From NCBI GenBank assembly GCA_016801885.1, contig JAFBJY010001374.1, positions 496,001 to 560,000 of the forward strand: a stretch of 64,000 bases of DNA, read 5' to 3'. Each line of letters opens with the position of its first letter. Positions within the stretch are counted from its first letter, which is position 1. The stretch is from Toxotes chatareus. Its lineage: Eukaryota; Chordata; Actinopteri; Toxotidae. The position numbers and the translations under genes are program-made. Below the pieces are notes generated by a model. That model saw nothing but the letters and a program-made list of their open reading frames with translations. It did no database searches and had not been told where the DNA came from. This document shows positions 1-9,811 of the stretch, in pieces.

Positions 1-1029
1 CCATCCACCAGCTCCATGACAACTCTCTTGCCTTGGTTCAACTCCGGGCGAGCTCCTTCTTGCTTCCCCGTATACACAGACATCCTCCAAGCATAGGAGG
101 TCCGCGCGTTGCAGGCGACCCAAATTTTGAGGCCATAGCGAGCGGGTTTGCTGGGGATGTACTGCCGAAAACGACAGCGACCCTTGAACGGCACCAGCTG
201 CTCATCTACGCAGATGTCAACTCCCAGATTGTATATGAACTGGAGCCGTGGTTCCCACTTCTCCCATAGCGGCCAAATAGCCGCCATTGCTGTCCCTCAG
301 CCGTCTCGGTCGAGACAGTTTATCGTCAAATCTAATCATTACGACTATCCTCTCAAACTTGCTGGACTGGATATCGCTGATGCGGTGGAGGGCATATGCC
401 GTTGGCCCCTCAGGGAGACGGGTGGCTGGTGTGTAACGCATTGTGTTAGCCTCGGTGGGTTCCCACATCACTCCGTTTTTCGCCTGCCATTTCTCTCTCT
501 CCTCCGCCGCATAACCGGTGACCTCCGATCCGGAGGAGCTGCCGTCAGAGGCAGCGGCGGAACCGGCCTGCAGCGGGAACTCCCATTCCCGTTCGGACAC
601 GGAATTGCTGTCGTCTTCGGTGGTCGAACTGGAGAGAGACCCGGAGGCTGAGGAGGAGGACGAGGTGGCGGTGCGGGCTGGGCGCTGCGGGGTCCTTGAG
701 CGTCCGGAGGGAGCGGAGCGTACAGCTCTGGAAGCTCGGGCTACGCGCTGCGTCGGGCGGCCTCTCCAGCCACGGTGAGTCGGTCTCGAAGCTGCAACAT
801 TGGCAGTAACTATTTCTACGGCTTGCTCCAAGCTGATATGTTTTTCCATGACTGCAGGTTGGTAGAAATGCACAATTCTGGCCATGGCCACAATGTATAA
901 CTTTCCAGTGGCATCTGCAGGTGCACCTGCATAAACTAACTCAGGAGCATGCTTGTTTACACTCTGCAGGGATTCGGGGCTTGGTGGTTCCCAAACATTT
1001 ATTATGATGCAGACATGGTCAGAAGTCAT
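1..1029 (-). pseudogene. piggyBac-type transposase remnant (DDE_Tnp_1_7 family), truncated at window edge
   Basis: Cut-and-paste DNA transposase of the piggyBac/PGBD family. Read from 1029 down, the sequence has an N-terminal low-complexity part rich in Ser, Arg and acidic residues, then the family segment RYTPATRLPEGPTAYALHRI near 380-440. It jumps directly to IRFDDKLSRPRRLRD near 300-345. The roughly 100 residues normally between these segments (start of the catalytic domain) are missing, so there is an internal deletion. A frameshift follows near 285-295. The other frame then continues to position 1 with PLWEKWEPRLQFIYN, VDEQLVPFKGRCRFRQYIPS (190-207 encodes the VDEQ holding the first catalytic Asp) and KPARYGLKIWVACNAR. 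The remaining catalytic Asp residues would lie left of the window. Met at 1029 opens the frame, but the Met of MEKHISLEQAV near 849 could be the older start. With deletion and frameshift it is not functional. Confidence 0.9.
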
Positions 1030-1268
1030 GTTGATATAAGAGGATTTTGATAATTTTTTTTTATCTTTTCACTTCAAACACGGAAAATGCAATGAGAGCC
1101 TTTGATCTTGCAGACCGCACTCGCCCCCCTGAGAGCGCTTACACTCTGCAGGGATTCGGGCTTGGTGGTTCACAAACATTTATTATGATGCAGACATGGT
1201 CAGAAGTCATGTTGGTATAAGAGGATTTTGATAATCTTTTTATCTTTTCACTTCAAACACGGAAAATG
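957..1268. repeat. Imperfect direct duplication, about 130 bp copies at 182-bp spacing
   Basis: Positions 957-1089 recur at 1139-1268 with only a few differences. Both start with TTACACTCTGCAGGGATTCGG and end with CACGGAAAATG. The unit covers the first codons of the piggyBac reading frame and its upstream flank, so the 5' end of the remnant is present twice. A 49-bp spacer (1090-1138) separates the copies. Confidence 0.92.
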
Positions 1269-1420
1269 ACTGCGGTCAAGCCAGCCGCTATTTGCTACTG
1301 CTTAGTCAAATCAGCCACCCCTGTATCTCAAATGCGCATTGCAACTAACATTTACGGTACGTAGGGACGAACAACACGTTCACCTTTCAAAATAAGAGCA
1401 AAAGCGTTGTAGCATATATT

Positions 1421-1459
<39 letters not shown>
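1421..1459. repeat. (TA)n microsatellite
   Basis: About 18 uninterrupted TA dinucleotides followed by ACTGTATAAAAA. Simple sequence repeat in clean sequence. Confidence 0.95.
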
Positions 1460-1478
1460 TGTATAAAAATAAGTACTT

Positions 1479-1920
1479 CCACTGTGTACTCAGCTGTCAA
1501 ACTGCCAACTATTGACTTAACATATGCATCTGTTTTCAACTTTGACCAAGGGTTAAAATTTTTCTGTCCATAAGTAGTCAATGACTTTCATATTTTTAGA
1601 TGCAGTACTTAGTGTCCTTCTACCACAAGTCATATGAAGTCCTACCACTGTGTACTTTCAGAGTAATCAGCTGTCAAAGTACCTATCATTGTTCAAATAT
1701 ATGCATCTGTGTTCAACTTTGAGCAAAGGTTAAAATTTATCTGTCCATAAGTAGTCAATGACTTTCATATTTTTAGATGCAGTACTTACTGTTCTTCTAC
1801 CACAAGTCATATGAAGTCCTACCACTGTGTACTTTCAGAGTAATCAGCTGTCAAAGTATCTATCATTGATTAAATATATGCATCTGTGTTCAACTTTGAG
1901 CAAGGGTTAAAATTTTTCTG
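1479..1920. repeat. 177-bp tandem repeat, about 2.5 copies
   Basis: CTGTCCATAAGTAGTCAATG recurs at 1564 and 1741, and CACAAGTCATATGAAGTCC at 1624 and 1801. Both give a period of exactly 177 bp. The first copy is shorter at its start, lacking part of the TTTCAGAGTAATC segment. Copies differ by a few substitutions. The unit is AT-rich, non-coding and satellite-like in length. I do not recognise the family. Confidence 0.9.
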
Positions 1921-2109
1921 ATCTTCTTCAGCATTTTGTAGCACACATTGAGCATCGGTGTGGGTGTTCTTTAATAAATCTCCAGCCTTTTAAAAATACA
2001 TATTAACATCTTTAACTATACGTTATTACGCAAAGCCAAAATGAACGCAATCCACATTAATAGAAAAAAAAGTACTTTTACTTGGGTGTCAAGGATCAAA
2101 GCCTTATTT

Positions 2110-2175
2110 GACCAATCAGCAAGTTCATCATTGGTTATGCAAGTTTTTCACATTTGCATATCACTTGTGATTGGC
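2110..2175. promoter_or_regulatory. Cluster of CCAAT boxes with an octamer motif (possible promoter)
   Basis: Within 65 bp there are one forward CCAAT (2112-2116), two inverted ATTGG (2130-2134, 2170-2174) and one octamer ATTTGCAT (2152-2159). Spaced CCAAT boxes plus an octamer are known from vertebrate histone and other Oct/NF-Y promoters. No recognisable gene follows on either strand, so this is a motif cluster only and could be chance. Confidence 0.25.
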
Positions 2176-2681
2176 CGTCAGAGGCGTGCATTTGTTGTTC
2201 AAGGCGTCCTCGCAGAAAAAACAACGTTCAAACTTCTTATCTTCTGACCAGTTAGTCACGTCCAGTTACAAAAATCATGACTGACCGTCATGGGTAAGTA
2301 TATTATTCAAATGCAGGTAGCAAAGTTAGGGAGTATTAGATATGTAGCTAGATTATTCTTATGACTTTATCAACTTAGAAATAACAACCAATTTGAAGGT
2401 CATATAGCCTATGGTGAAGCACATTTATGTTGATGGCTGGAAAAGGATTTTGGCTCTGTACTTGATATGTATTTATAAAACAGAAAGGTGAATTCAGAAA
2501 ACCCTGATTGTTTCATAACTGTGGTATGAAGCCTATACCACACAGTTCACCATGTTAAACTTACACAAAATGGCCCAGGGGCATGCCATTTGCAGCCATT
2601 GATCATGATGGAGGGCTCTAATAATATGGCTACAAAAAAAAAAGAATAGGCTACCAGGGCGTTATTAACTTCATCATCTTA
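2176..2681. other. Clean stretch with no recognised gene
   Basis: AT-rich ordinary sequence. It holds an imperfect hairpin at about 2518-2550 (AACTGTGGTAT paired with ATACCACACAGTT). I see no coding signal or known repeat. Confidence 0.6.
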
Positions 2682-3095
2682 ATCACCAAACTGGACACTC
2701 TTCATCACCAAACTGGACACTCTCGGCCTCCCCCCTCTCACATGTGCCTGGATAAAGGACTTTCTAACTAACCGACCCCAGACTGTGAGACTCGGCCCCC
2801 CTCTCCTCCATTCGCACGCTGAGCACCGGCTCTCCACAGGGCTGTGTGCTGAGCCCCTCCTGTACCGCCTCTACACCCATGACTGCAGTCCGGCCCACAA
2901 CAGCAACCTCATCGTTAAGTTTGCTGATGACACTACAGTGGTCGGACTCATCTCAAAGGGAGATGAAGCAGCCTACAGAGAAGAGGTCCTGAAGTTGGCA
3001 TCCTGGTGTTCAGAGAACAACCTGGCTCCCCCATCTCAGTGCTCGCTTCCTCTCAGGAAGCACAACCTGGACTCTTTGCTGACCTTCTAACACTC
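2682..3095 (+). mobile_element. Truncated LINE fragment, RT domain, same family as the element at 3105-6365
   Basis: The sequence matches the reverse-transcriptase part of the complete copy downstream: KLDTLGLPPLTCAWIKDFL corresponds to about 5120-5175, and KFADDTTVVGLISKGDEAAY (2919-2977) carries the catalytic Asp-Asp pair. It is interrupted near 3030, where about 200 bp present in the full copy are missing, then resumes at SLPLRKHNLDSLLTF. The left edge carries a 22-bp tandem duplication (ATCACCAAACTGGACACTC at 2682 and 2704). A short open frame survives from 2785 to 3090, but the fragment lacks endonuclease and both ends, so it is dead. Confidence 0.9.
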
Positions 3096-3353
3096 ATCTA
3101 TCGCTTTTGCATCTTTCATTTGTGCACGACTGGTGAGGCGAACTTTCAGTACACCCATCAGCCAGATGCTCTTGGACATCGGAAACAAACACCAGATATC
3201 TGTTTCGAGTGACTTTCACCGCACGCACAACATTCCAGTCGAAACATAGCGAGACCACCGGACTCGCCATGGATTGTTATCGGGTCATCGGGTCTAGAAG
3301 CGACGCAGGCGGAGGAGGAGAGAGAAGCAGAAGCGGGCTGCAGGTCCGGCGTT

Positions 3354-4060
3354 ATGCTACGGCTAAGAAAACAACCTCACAAGCCACCTCTTCCGAGTCT
3401 GTATCTCTCCAACGCAAGATCCCTGGTACATAAAATGGACGACCTGGAATTACTACTAGCTGGAAACCGCTATATATGGGATTGTTGTGTGCTGATTATT
3501 ACTGAAACCTGGCTTCACCCGGACATCCCCGATGCTAGCTTGCAGCTAGCAGGCCGCACTCTGCTACGCTGGGACAGGACAAAGGACTCCGGTAAGAGCA
3601 GAGGAGGGGTCTCTGTATCTATGTGCACGACATAACTGGTGCAACAATGGGACAATCATAAACCAACACTGCTGCCCAGACATAGAGTACATGTCCGTAA
3701 GATGTCTGCCTTTTTTTCTGCCGAGAGAGCTAACTGTTGTTGTCATCACGGCTGTGTATATCCCACCCGACGCCAGTGTAAACACGGCACTCTCTCTGCT
3801 GCTGAGCACCATAAATGAACAACTGCGGGCCCACCCAAATGGTGTTCACATTATTGCAGGAGATTTTAATAAGGCCAACTTAAAGACTGTACTTCAAGTT
3901 CTACCAGCATGTTAAATGTACTACAAGGGGGAGAACACCCTGGATCATGTCTACACCAACATCAAGAATGCATACAGGGCCGCACCCTCCCCCACCTCGG
4001 ACAGTCAGACCATCTTTCCGTCCTGCTGCCCCCAGCCTATACCCCCCTCAGATGCAGGAA
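3354..4060 (+). pseudogene. LINE pol: apurinic/apyrimidinic endonuclease domain (frameshifted)
   Basis: Endonuclease that nicks target DNA to prime reverse transcription. Visible segments in order: NARSLVHKMDDLELLLAGNR near 3410-3470, LIITETWLHPDIPD near 3495-3540, the beta-strand VVVITAVYIPPDASVN near 3735-3785, the catalytic GDFNKANLK near 3859-3885, and the C-terminal SDHLSVLLPPAYTPLR near 4000-4050. Together these give the E, D, N and SDH hallmarks of the exonuclease-endonuclease-phosphatase fold. Frames change near 3620 and 3905. The Kozak context is not informative because the true start of ORF2 is unclear. Confidence 0.88.
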
Positions 4061-5960
4061 CAGGCCCACCACAAAAACTGTAACAACTTGGCCTGAAGAT
4101 GCACTCCTCAAACTCCAAGATTGCTTCCAACAGACAGACTGGGACGTGTTCGAACAACAGGAGCTGGAGACACTCACAGGCACGGTGCTGGACTATATTC
4201 AGTTTTGCATCGGGAATGTGACTGTGGACAAAACCATCAGGGTTTTTCCCAACCAGAAACCCTGGATGACCAGCCAGGTCCACGCACTCCTCAGAGCCTG
4301 TGGATGCTGCTTTCAGGTCAGGAGACAGTGCACTGTACAGTGCCGCCGAGCTGACCTGAAAAGAGGCATAAAAGAGCTAAGGCGGATCACAGGATGCGAT
4401 AGAGTCCCACCTGTCCAGTAACAATACTGGGAGGTGTGGCGGGCATACAAGACATCACCAACTTCAGAGGTTGTGATGCGCCGACGGCTGAACAGAGTGA
4501 AACACTGGCAGAGGAGCTAAACTGCTTCTTTACCCGGTTTGAATCGCAGCAGCATGCCCCAACCATGCCCCCACCCCCAACCTCACCCACACCCACACCC
4601 CCCCCCATCTGGCTCTGGCTCCAACGCAACCCCACTCACCATCCAGGAGCATGATGTCAGACGGGTGCTCCTGGCAGTGAACACCAGGAAAGCTACTGGC
4701 CCAGACGGAGTACCTGGCAAGGTGCTCAGAGCGCGCGCCACCAGCTCGCCCCCCACCTTTACCAGGATCTTCAACCTCTCTCTGGATCAAGCAGTCATCC
4801 CACACTGCCTCAAATCATCCATAATAGTCCCGTGCCAAGAGGTCTCCCATCACTAGCCTGAACGACACGACCGTGGCCCTCACTCCGTAATCATGAAGTG
4901 CTTTGAGAGGCTTGTCCTCCAACACATCAAGGACTATCTCCCCCCAGACTTTGATTCTAACCAGTTTGCTTACCGTGCAAACAGATCCACTGAGGACGCC
5001 ATAGCTGTAGCTCTTCACTCTGCACTGAACCACCTAGAGCAGCAGCAGAGCTACGTCCGGATGCTCTTTGTGGATTATAGTTCTGCATTTAACACAATAA
5101 TCCCGGACAGATTATGCACAAAACTGGACACTGTTGGCCTCCCCCCTCTCACATGTGCCTGGATAAAGGACTTTCTAACAGACCGACCCCAGACTGTGAG
5201 ACTAGGTCCCCACCTCTCCTCCACCCAAGACGATGAGCATCGGCTCCCCACAGGGCTGTGTGCTGAGCCCTCTCCTCTACTGCCTCTACACCCATGACTG
5301 CAGGCCGCCCACAATGACAATCTTATCGCCAAGTTCGCTGACGATACTACAGTGGTCGGACTCATCTCCAGGGGTGATGAGGCTGCCTACAGGAGGAGAT
5401 CCTGAAGTTGGCTGCTTGGTGTACTGAGAACAACCTCGCCTCAACACCAAGAAAACCAGGGAGATCATTATCGACTTCAGGAGGCACCGCACAGACCCAG
5501 CCCCCCTATCAATCAACGGCGCAGTGTGTGGAGAGGGTCCACACCATCAGGTTTCTTGGCGCATCATCTCGGCCGACATCTCCTGGTCAGAGAACATCAC
5601 GTCAATCACCAAGAAGGCTCAGCAGCGGCTACACTTTCTGAGAGTCCTCAGGAAGCACAAGCTAAACTCCAATCTGCTGCTGACCTTCTACCACTCATCC
5701 ATTGAGAGCCTGCTGACATACTGCATCACCAGAGTGGTACGGCAGCTGCACTGCAGCAGACAGGGAGAGGCTACAGAGGGTCGTGAAAACAGCACAGAAG
5801 ATCATTGGCTGCCCTCTCCCTCCCTGTTGGACATCTACAACACCCGCTGCCTCAGCAGAGCCACAAACATTATCAAGGACAGCTCCCACCCTGGCTCTGA
5901 CCTGTTTGACCTGCTACCTCTGGGAGGCGCCACAGGTGTATCAAGACAAAACAAATAGAC
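4061..5960 (+). pseudogene. LINE pol: linker, reverse transcriptase and C-terminal domain (frameshifted)
   Basis: Reverse transcriptase of the same LINE. After a linker (4061-4640, including a Pro/Thr-rich stretch near 4555-4615) come the RT landmarks: RKATGPDGVPGKVLRA (4687-4733), MLFVDYSSAFNTIIPD with the first catalytic Asp (5062-5108), GSPQGCVLSPLLYCLYTHDC (5237-5300) and KFADDTTVV in a shifted frame (about 5332-5358). The C-terminal part includes LRKHKLNSNLLLTFYHSSIE (about 5648-5707) and a cysteine-containing segment up to about 5950. Frameshifts near 4417, 4595, 4840, 5225, 5310, 5395, 5440 and 5740 make it non-functional. Confidence 0.9.
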
Positions 5961-6134
5961 TCAAAAATAGCTTCTTCCCAAAAGCTATAACTGCCCTAAA
6001 CTCCAGTGGGAAGTTTCTGAAATACTCCGCCACTAAGGACTCATGTGCAATACTTTCTGTTAACTATCGCAACATGTGCAATTGACACTGAATGTAATAC
6101 CAAAATGTGCAATACCGAATGCGACACTAATGTG

Positions 6135-6136
<2 letters not shown>

Positions 6137-6170
<34 letters not shown>
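6137..6170. repeat. (AT)n microsatellite inside LINE 3' UTR
   Basis: About 17 AT units between AATGTGCA and GTATCACACA, within the 3' untranslated part of the LINE. Confidence 0.95.
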
Positions 6171-6174
<4 letters not shown>

Positions 6175-6360
6175 CACACACATACTTAAATACATAAACA
6201 ATACATGTGCACATCTGTTTATTTTGTAAATATTTTAGTTTATATTTTATTTTATACTTCAGATCTTTTATTATCTTATTTTTACACTGCTTTTGCACTG
6301 ATACTGGTGGTGGCTTAATCTCGTTGTACTTACGTATAATGACAATAAAGGCATTCTATT

Positions 6361-9300
6361 CTAAAAAAAATTTTTTTTCCTCAAAAAAAAAGGGGAAAAA
6401 AGGGGGAAAAAAAATTTTTTGGGGGGGGTTTTTTAAAAAAAAGGGGTTTAAAAATTTTTTTAAAAAAAAAAAAAAAAAAAGGGGGGGGGTTTTTTTAAAA
6501 AAAAAACCCTTTTTTTTTAAAAGGAAAAAAAACCCCCCCCCAAAAAAAAAAAAAAAATTTTGGGGTTTTTAATTTGGGGGGCCCCCCTTTTTTAAAATCC
6601 CGAAAAAAAAAAAAAATTTTTTTAAAAAACCCGGGGGGGGTTCTTTTTAAAAAAAAAAAAAACCCCCCCCCCCTTTTTTTCCCCCCCCCCCAAAAGGGGG
6701 GGGGGGCCCTTTTAACCCCCAAAACCCCCCCCCCCTTTTTAAAAAAAAATTTTAAATTTTTTTTTAAAAAAAGGGCCCCCCCCTTTTTTTTTTAAAAAAA
6801 CAAAGAAAAAAAACCCCCCCCCCCTTTTTAAAACCCCCAAAATTTTTGGGGGGGTTTGGGGGGGGAATTTAAAAAAAGGGGGGGGAAAAAAAAAAAGGGG
6901 GGTTTTTTTTTTTAAAAAAAAAAAATTTTTCCCTTTGGGGTTTTTTCCCCGGAAAAGGGGGGGGGGGGAAAAAAAAGGAAAAAAAAAAAAAAGGGGGGGG
7001 GGGGCCCCCCGGGGAGGGGGGGTTTTTAACTTTTTTTTTCCAAAAATTTTTAAAATTTTTAATTTTTCCCCCTTTTTTTTCCCGGGGGGGGGAAAAAAAA
7101 TTTTATTTTAAAAAAAAATTTTTTTTTAATAAAAATTTTAATTAAAATGGGGGGTTTTTTTTAAATTGGGGGGGAAGAAAAAAAAAAAATTTTTTGGGGG
7201 GAAGTTTTTTTGGGGGGGTTTTTTTTCCCCAAAATTTTTTTTTTTTTCCCCAAAAAAAAGGGGGGGGGGCCCCCAAAAACCCCCCCCCCCAAAAAAAATG
7301 GGGAAAAAAATTTTTTTTTTTTTTTTTGGGGGAAAAAAAAAATTTTTTTTTTAAAAAAAAAAAAGGGGGGGGGGAGGATTTTTTAAAGAAAAAAATTTTT
7401 TTTAAAAACCTTGGAAAACCTTTTTTGGGGGAAATAAAAAAAAAAAGGGGGGAAAAAATTTTTCCCCCCCCCCAAAAAAAATTTTTAAAAAAAAAAAAAA
7501 GGGAAAAAAAAAAAAAATTTTTCCCCCCCAAAAAAAATTTTTTTTCCAAAAAAATTTTTTTCAAAAAAAGAAATTTTTTCCCCCCCAAAAAAAAAAAAAA
7601 AAACCTTAAAAAAAAAAAAAAAAGGGGAAAAAAAGCCAAAAAAAAAATTTTTGGGGGGCCCGTTTAAACAAAAAAATTCCCCCCCGGAAAAAAAACCCCC
7701 CCCCCGGGTTTTTTAAAAAAACCGGGGTTGTTTGCCCCAAAAAAATTTTTCCTTTTTTTTTTTTTTTCCCCCCCCCCCCCCAAAAAAAAAACCCCCCCTT
7801 TAAAAAGGGGGGAAAAATTTTTTAAAACCCCCCCCCCCCCCTTTTTGGGAAAAAAAAAAATTTTTTTTTAAAAAAAAGGAAATTTCCCCCAAAAAGGAAA
7901 AAAATTTTTTTTTAAAAAAAATTTTAACCCCGCCTTTGTTTTTTTTTTTTTTTTTTTGGGGTTTCCCCAAAAAAAAAAATTTTTTAAAAAAAAAAATTTT
8001 TTAAAAAAAAACCCCCCCCCCCCAAAAAAAAAAAAAACCCCCCCCAAATGAAAAAATTTTTAAAAAAAAAAGGGGGAAATGGGAAAAAAAAAAAAAAACC
8101 CCCCAAATTTCCCCCGGGGGGGAAAAAAGGGTTTTTTTGGGGGTTTCCCCCCCTTTTCCCGGGGGCCAAAACCCCCTTTTTTTTAAAAAAAATTTTTTTT
8201 TTTGGGGGGGGGGCCTTAACCGCCCCCTTTTTCCCCCCCCAAAAAATTTTTTTTTTTAAAAAAAATTTTTAAAAAAAACCCCCCAAAAGGGGGAAAAAAA
8301 AACCCCCCCCAAAAACCCCCTTTCCCCAAAAAAATTTTTTTAAAGGGGGTTTTAAAAAAAATTTTTTGGGGCCCCTTTCCCCAAATTTTTTTTGGGGGGA
8401 AAAAAAAAAACCCCCCCCGCCCCCCCTTTTTAAACCCCCCAAAAAATTTTTTTTTTCCCCGGGGGGGGGGGGAGGGGGGGGAAAATTTAAAAAAACCTTT
8501 TAAAAAGGGGGAAAAAAAAATTAAAAAATTTTTTTTCAAAAAAAAAAAAAAAACCCCCCCAAAAAAATTTTTTTTTTTGGGTTTAAAAAAATTTTTTTTT
8601 TAAAAAAAAACCCCCCCCCCAAAAAAAAAAAGGGGGAAAAAAAAAAGAAAAAGGGTTTTTTTCCCCCCCAAAAAAAAAAAAAAAATTTAAAACCCCCCCC
8701 AAAAAACTGGGGGGGGAAAAATTCCCCTTTGGGGAAAAAACCCCGGTTTTTTAAAAACCCCAATTTTTTTTTTCCCCGGGGCCCCCCAAAAAAATTTTTT
8801 GGGTTGAAAAAAAAAAAAAAATTTTTTAAAAGGGGGGTTAAAAATTTTTTGGGGGAAAATTTTAAAAAGGGGGGGAAAAAAAAAAAACCCCGCCCCCCCT
8901 TTTAAACCCCCTTTTTAAAAAAAAAAATTTTTTAAAAAAAGGGGTTTTTCCCCCGGGTTTTTTTTTTAAAAAAAACCCCCCTTTCCCCCCCCCGGGGCTT
9001 TTTCCCCTTTTTCCCTTGAAAAAAAAGAAAAAAAAAAAAGGGGGTTTGGGGGGAAAAAAAAAAAAACCCCCTTGGGGGAAATTTTTTTAAAATTTTTTTT
9101 TTTCCCCCAAAAAGGGGGGGGGGTTTTTTAATTTTTTTTTTTTAAAAGGGGGGTTTTCCCCTTTGGGGGGGAAAAAAAAAAGGGAAAAAAAATTTTTTTT
9201 TTTTTCCCCCAAAACCGGGGGCCCCAAATTTCCAAAAGGGGCCCCCCCAAGGAAAACCCCCCCTTTTTTTTTGGGGGGCCGGGGGGGAAAAGGGGGGAAA

Positions 9301-9778
9301 AAAAAAAAAAAAGGGGGGGGGTTTTAAAAAAAGGGGCCCCTTTTAAAACCCCCCCCCCCAAAAACGGGGGGGGTTGATTTTTTAAAAGGGAAAAAAAAGG
9401 TTTAAAATTTTTAAAAATTTTTAAAAAACCCCCTTTTTTGGGGGGGGGGTTTTTTTAAACCCCCGGGTTTTTTTTTTCCCCCCCCTTTTTAACCAAAAAC
9501 CCCCCCCTTTTTTTTTTTTTTTTTTTAAAAAAAACCCCAAAACCCCCAAAAATTTTTTTCCCCCTGGGAAAAGGGGGGGGGGGGAAAAAAAAAAATTTTA
9601 ACCCCCTCCCCCGGGAAAAAAAAAATTTTTTTTAAAAAAGGGGGGGTTTTTAAGGAAAAAAAAAAGGGGGAAAAGGGAATTTTTTTTTGGGAAAAAAATT
9701 TTTTTAAAAAAAAAATTTGGAAAAAATTTTTTTTTTTTCGGGGGGTTTTTTTAAAAGGGGGGGGGGGCGGTTTTAACC

Positions 9779-9811
<33 letters not shown>

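Larger units (their letters stand above)
3105..6365 (+). mobile_element. Near full-length LINE (CR1/Rex/L2-like non-LTR retrotransposon)
   Basis: Non-LTR retrotransposon with apurinic endonuclease, reverse transcriptase, 3' UTR and a terminal tail. The 5' end is uncertain (about 3105-3300). The pol region runs 3354-5960 and is broken by at least eight frameshifts. The 3' UTR contains an (AT)n tract and ends with TATAATGACAATAAAGGCATTCTATTCTA, a short tandem-repeat tail typical of this LINE group. The motif style (FVDYSSAFNTI) fits a CR1/Rex-Babar or L2-like clade; the exact clade cannot be settled by eye. An older piece of the same family lies just upstream on the same strand. The element stops exactly where the homopolymer block starts. 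Confidence 0.92.

Noticed and set aside
518..778. Plus-strand 86-codon frame
   Set aside because: Shadow of the Ser/acid-rich region of the piggyBac remnant on the other strand.
2041..2247. 68-codon plus-strand frame over the CCAAT cluster
   Set aside because: No similarity or coding bias; likely chance.
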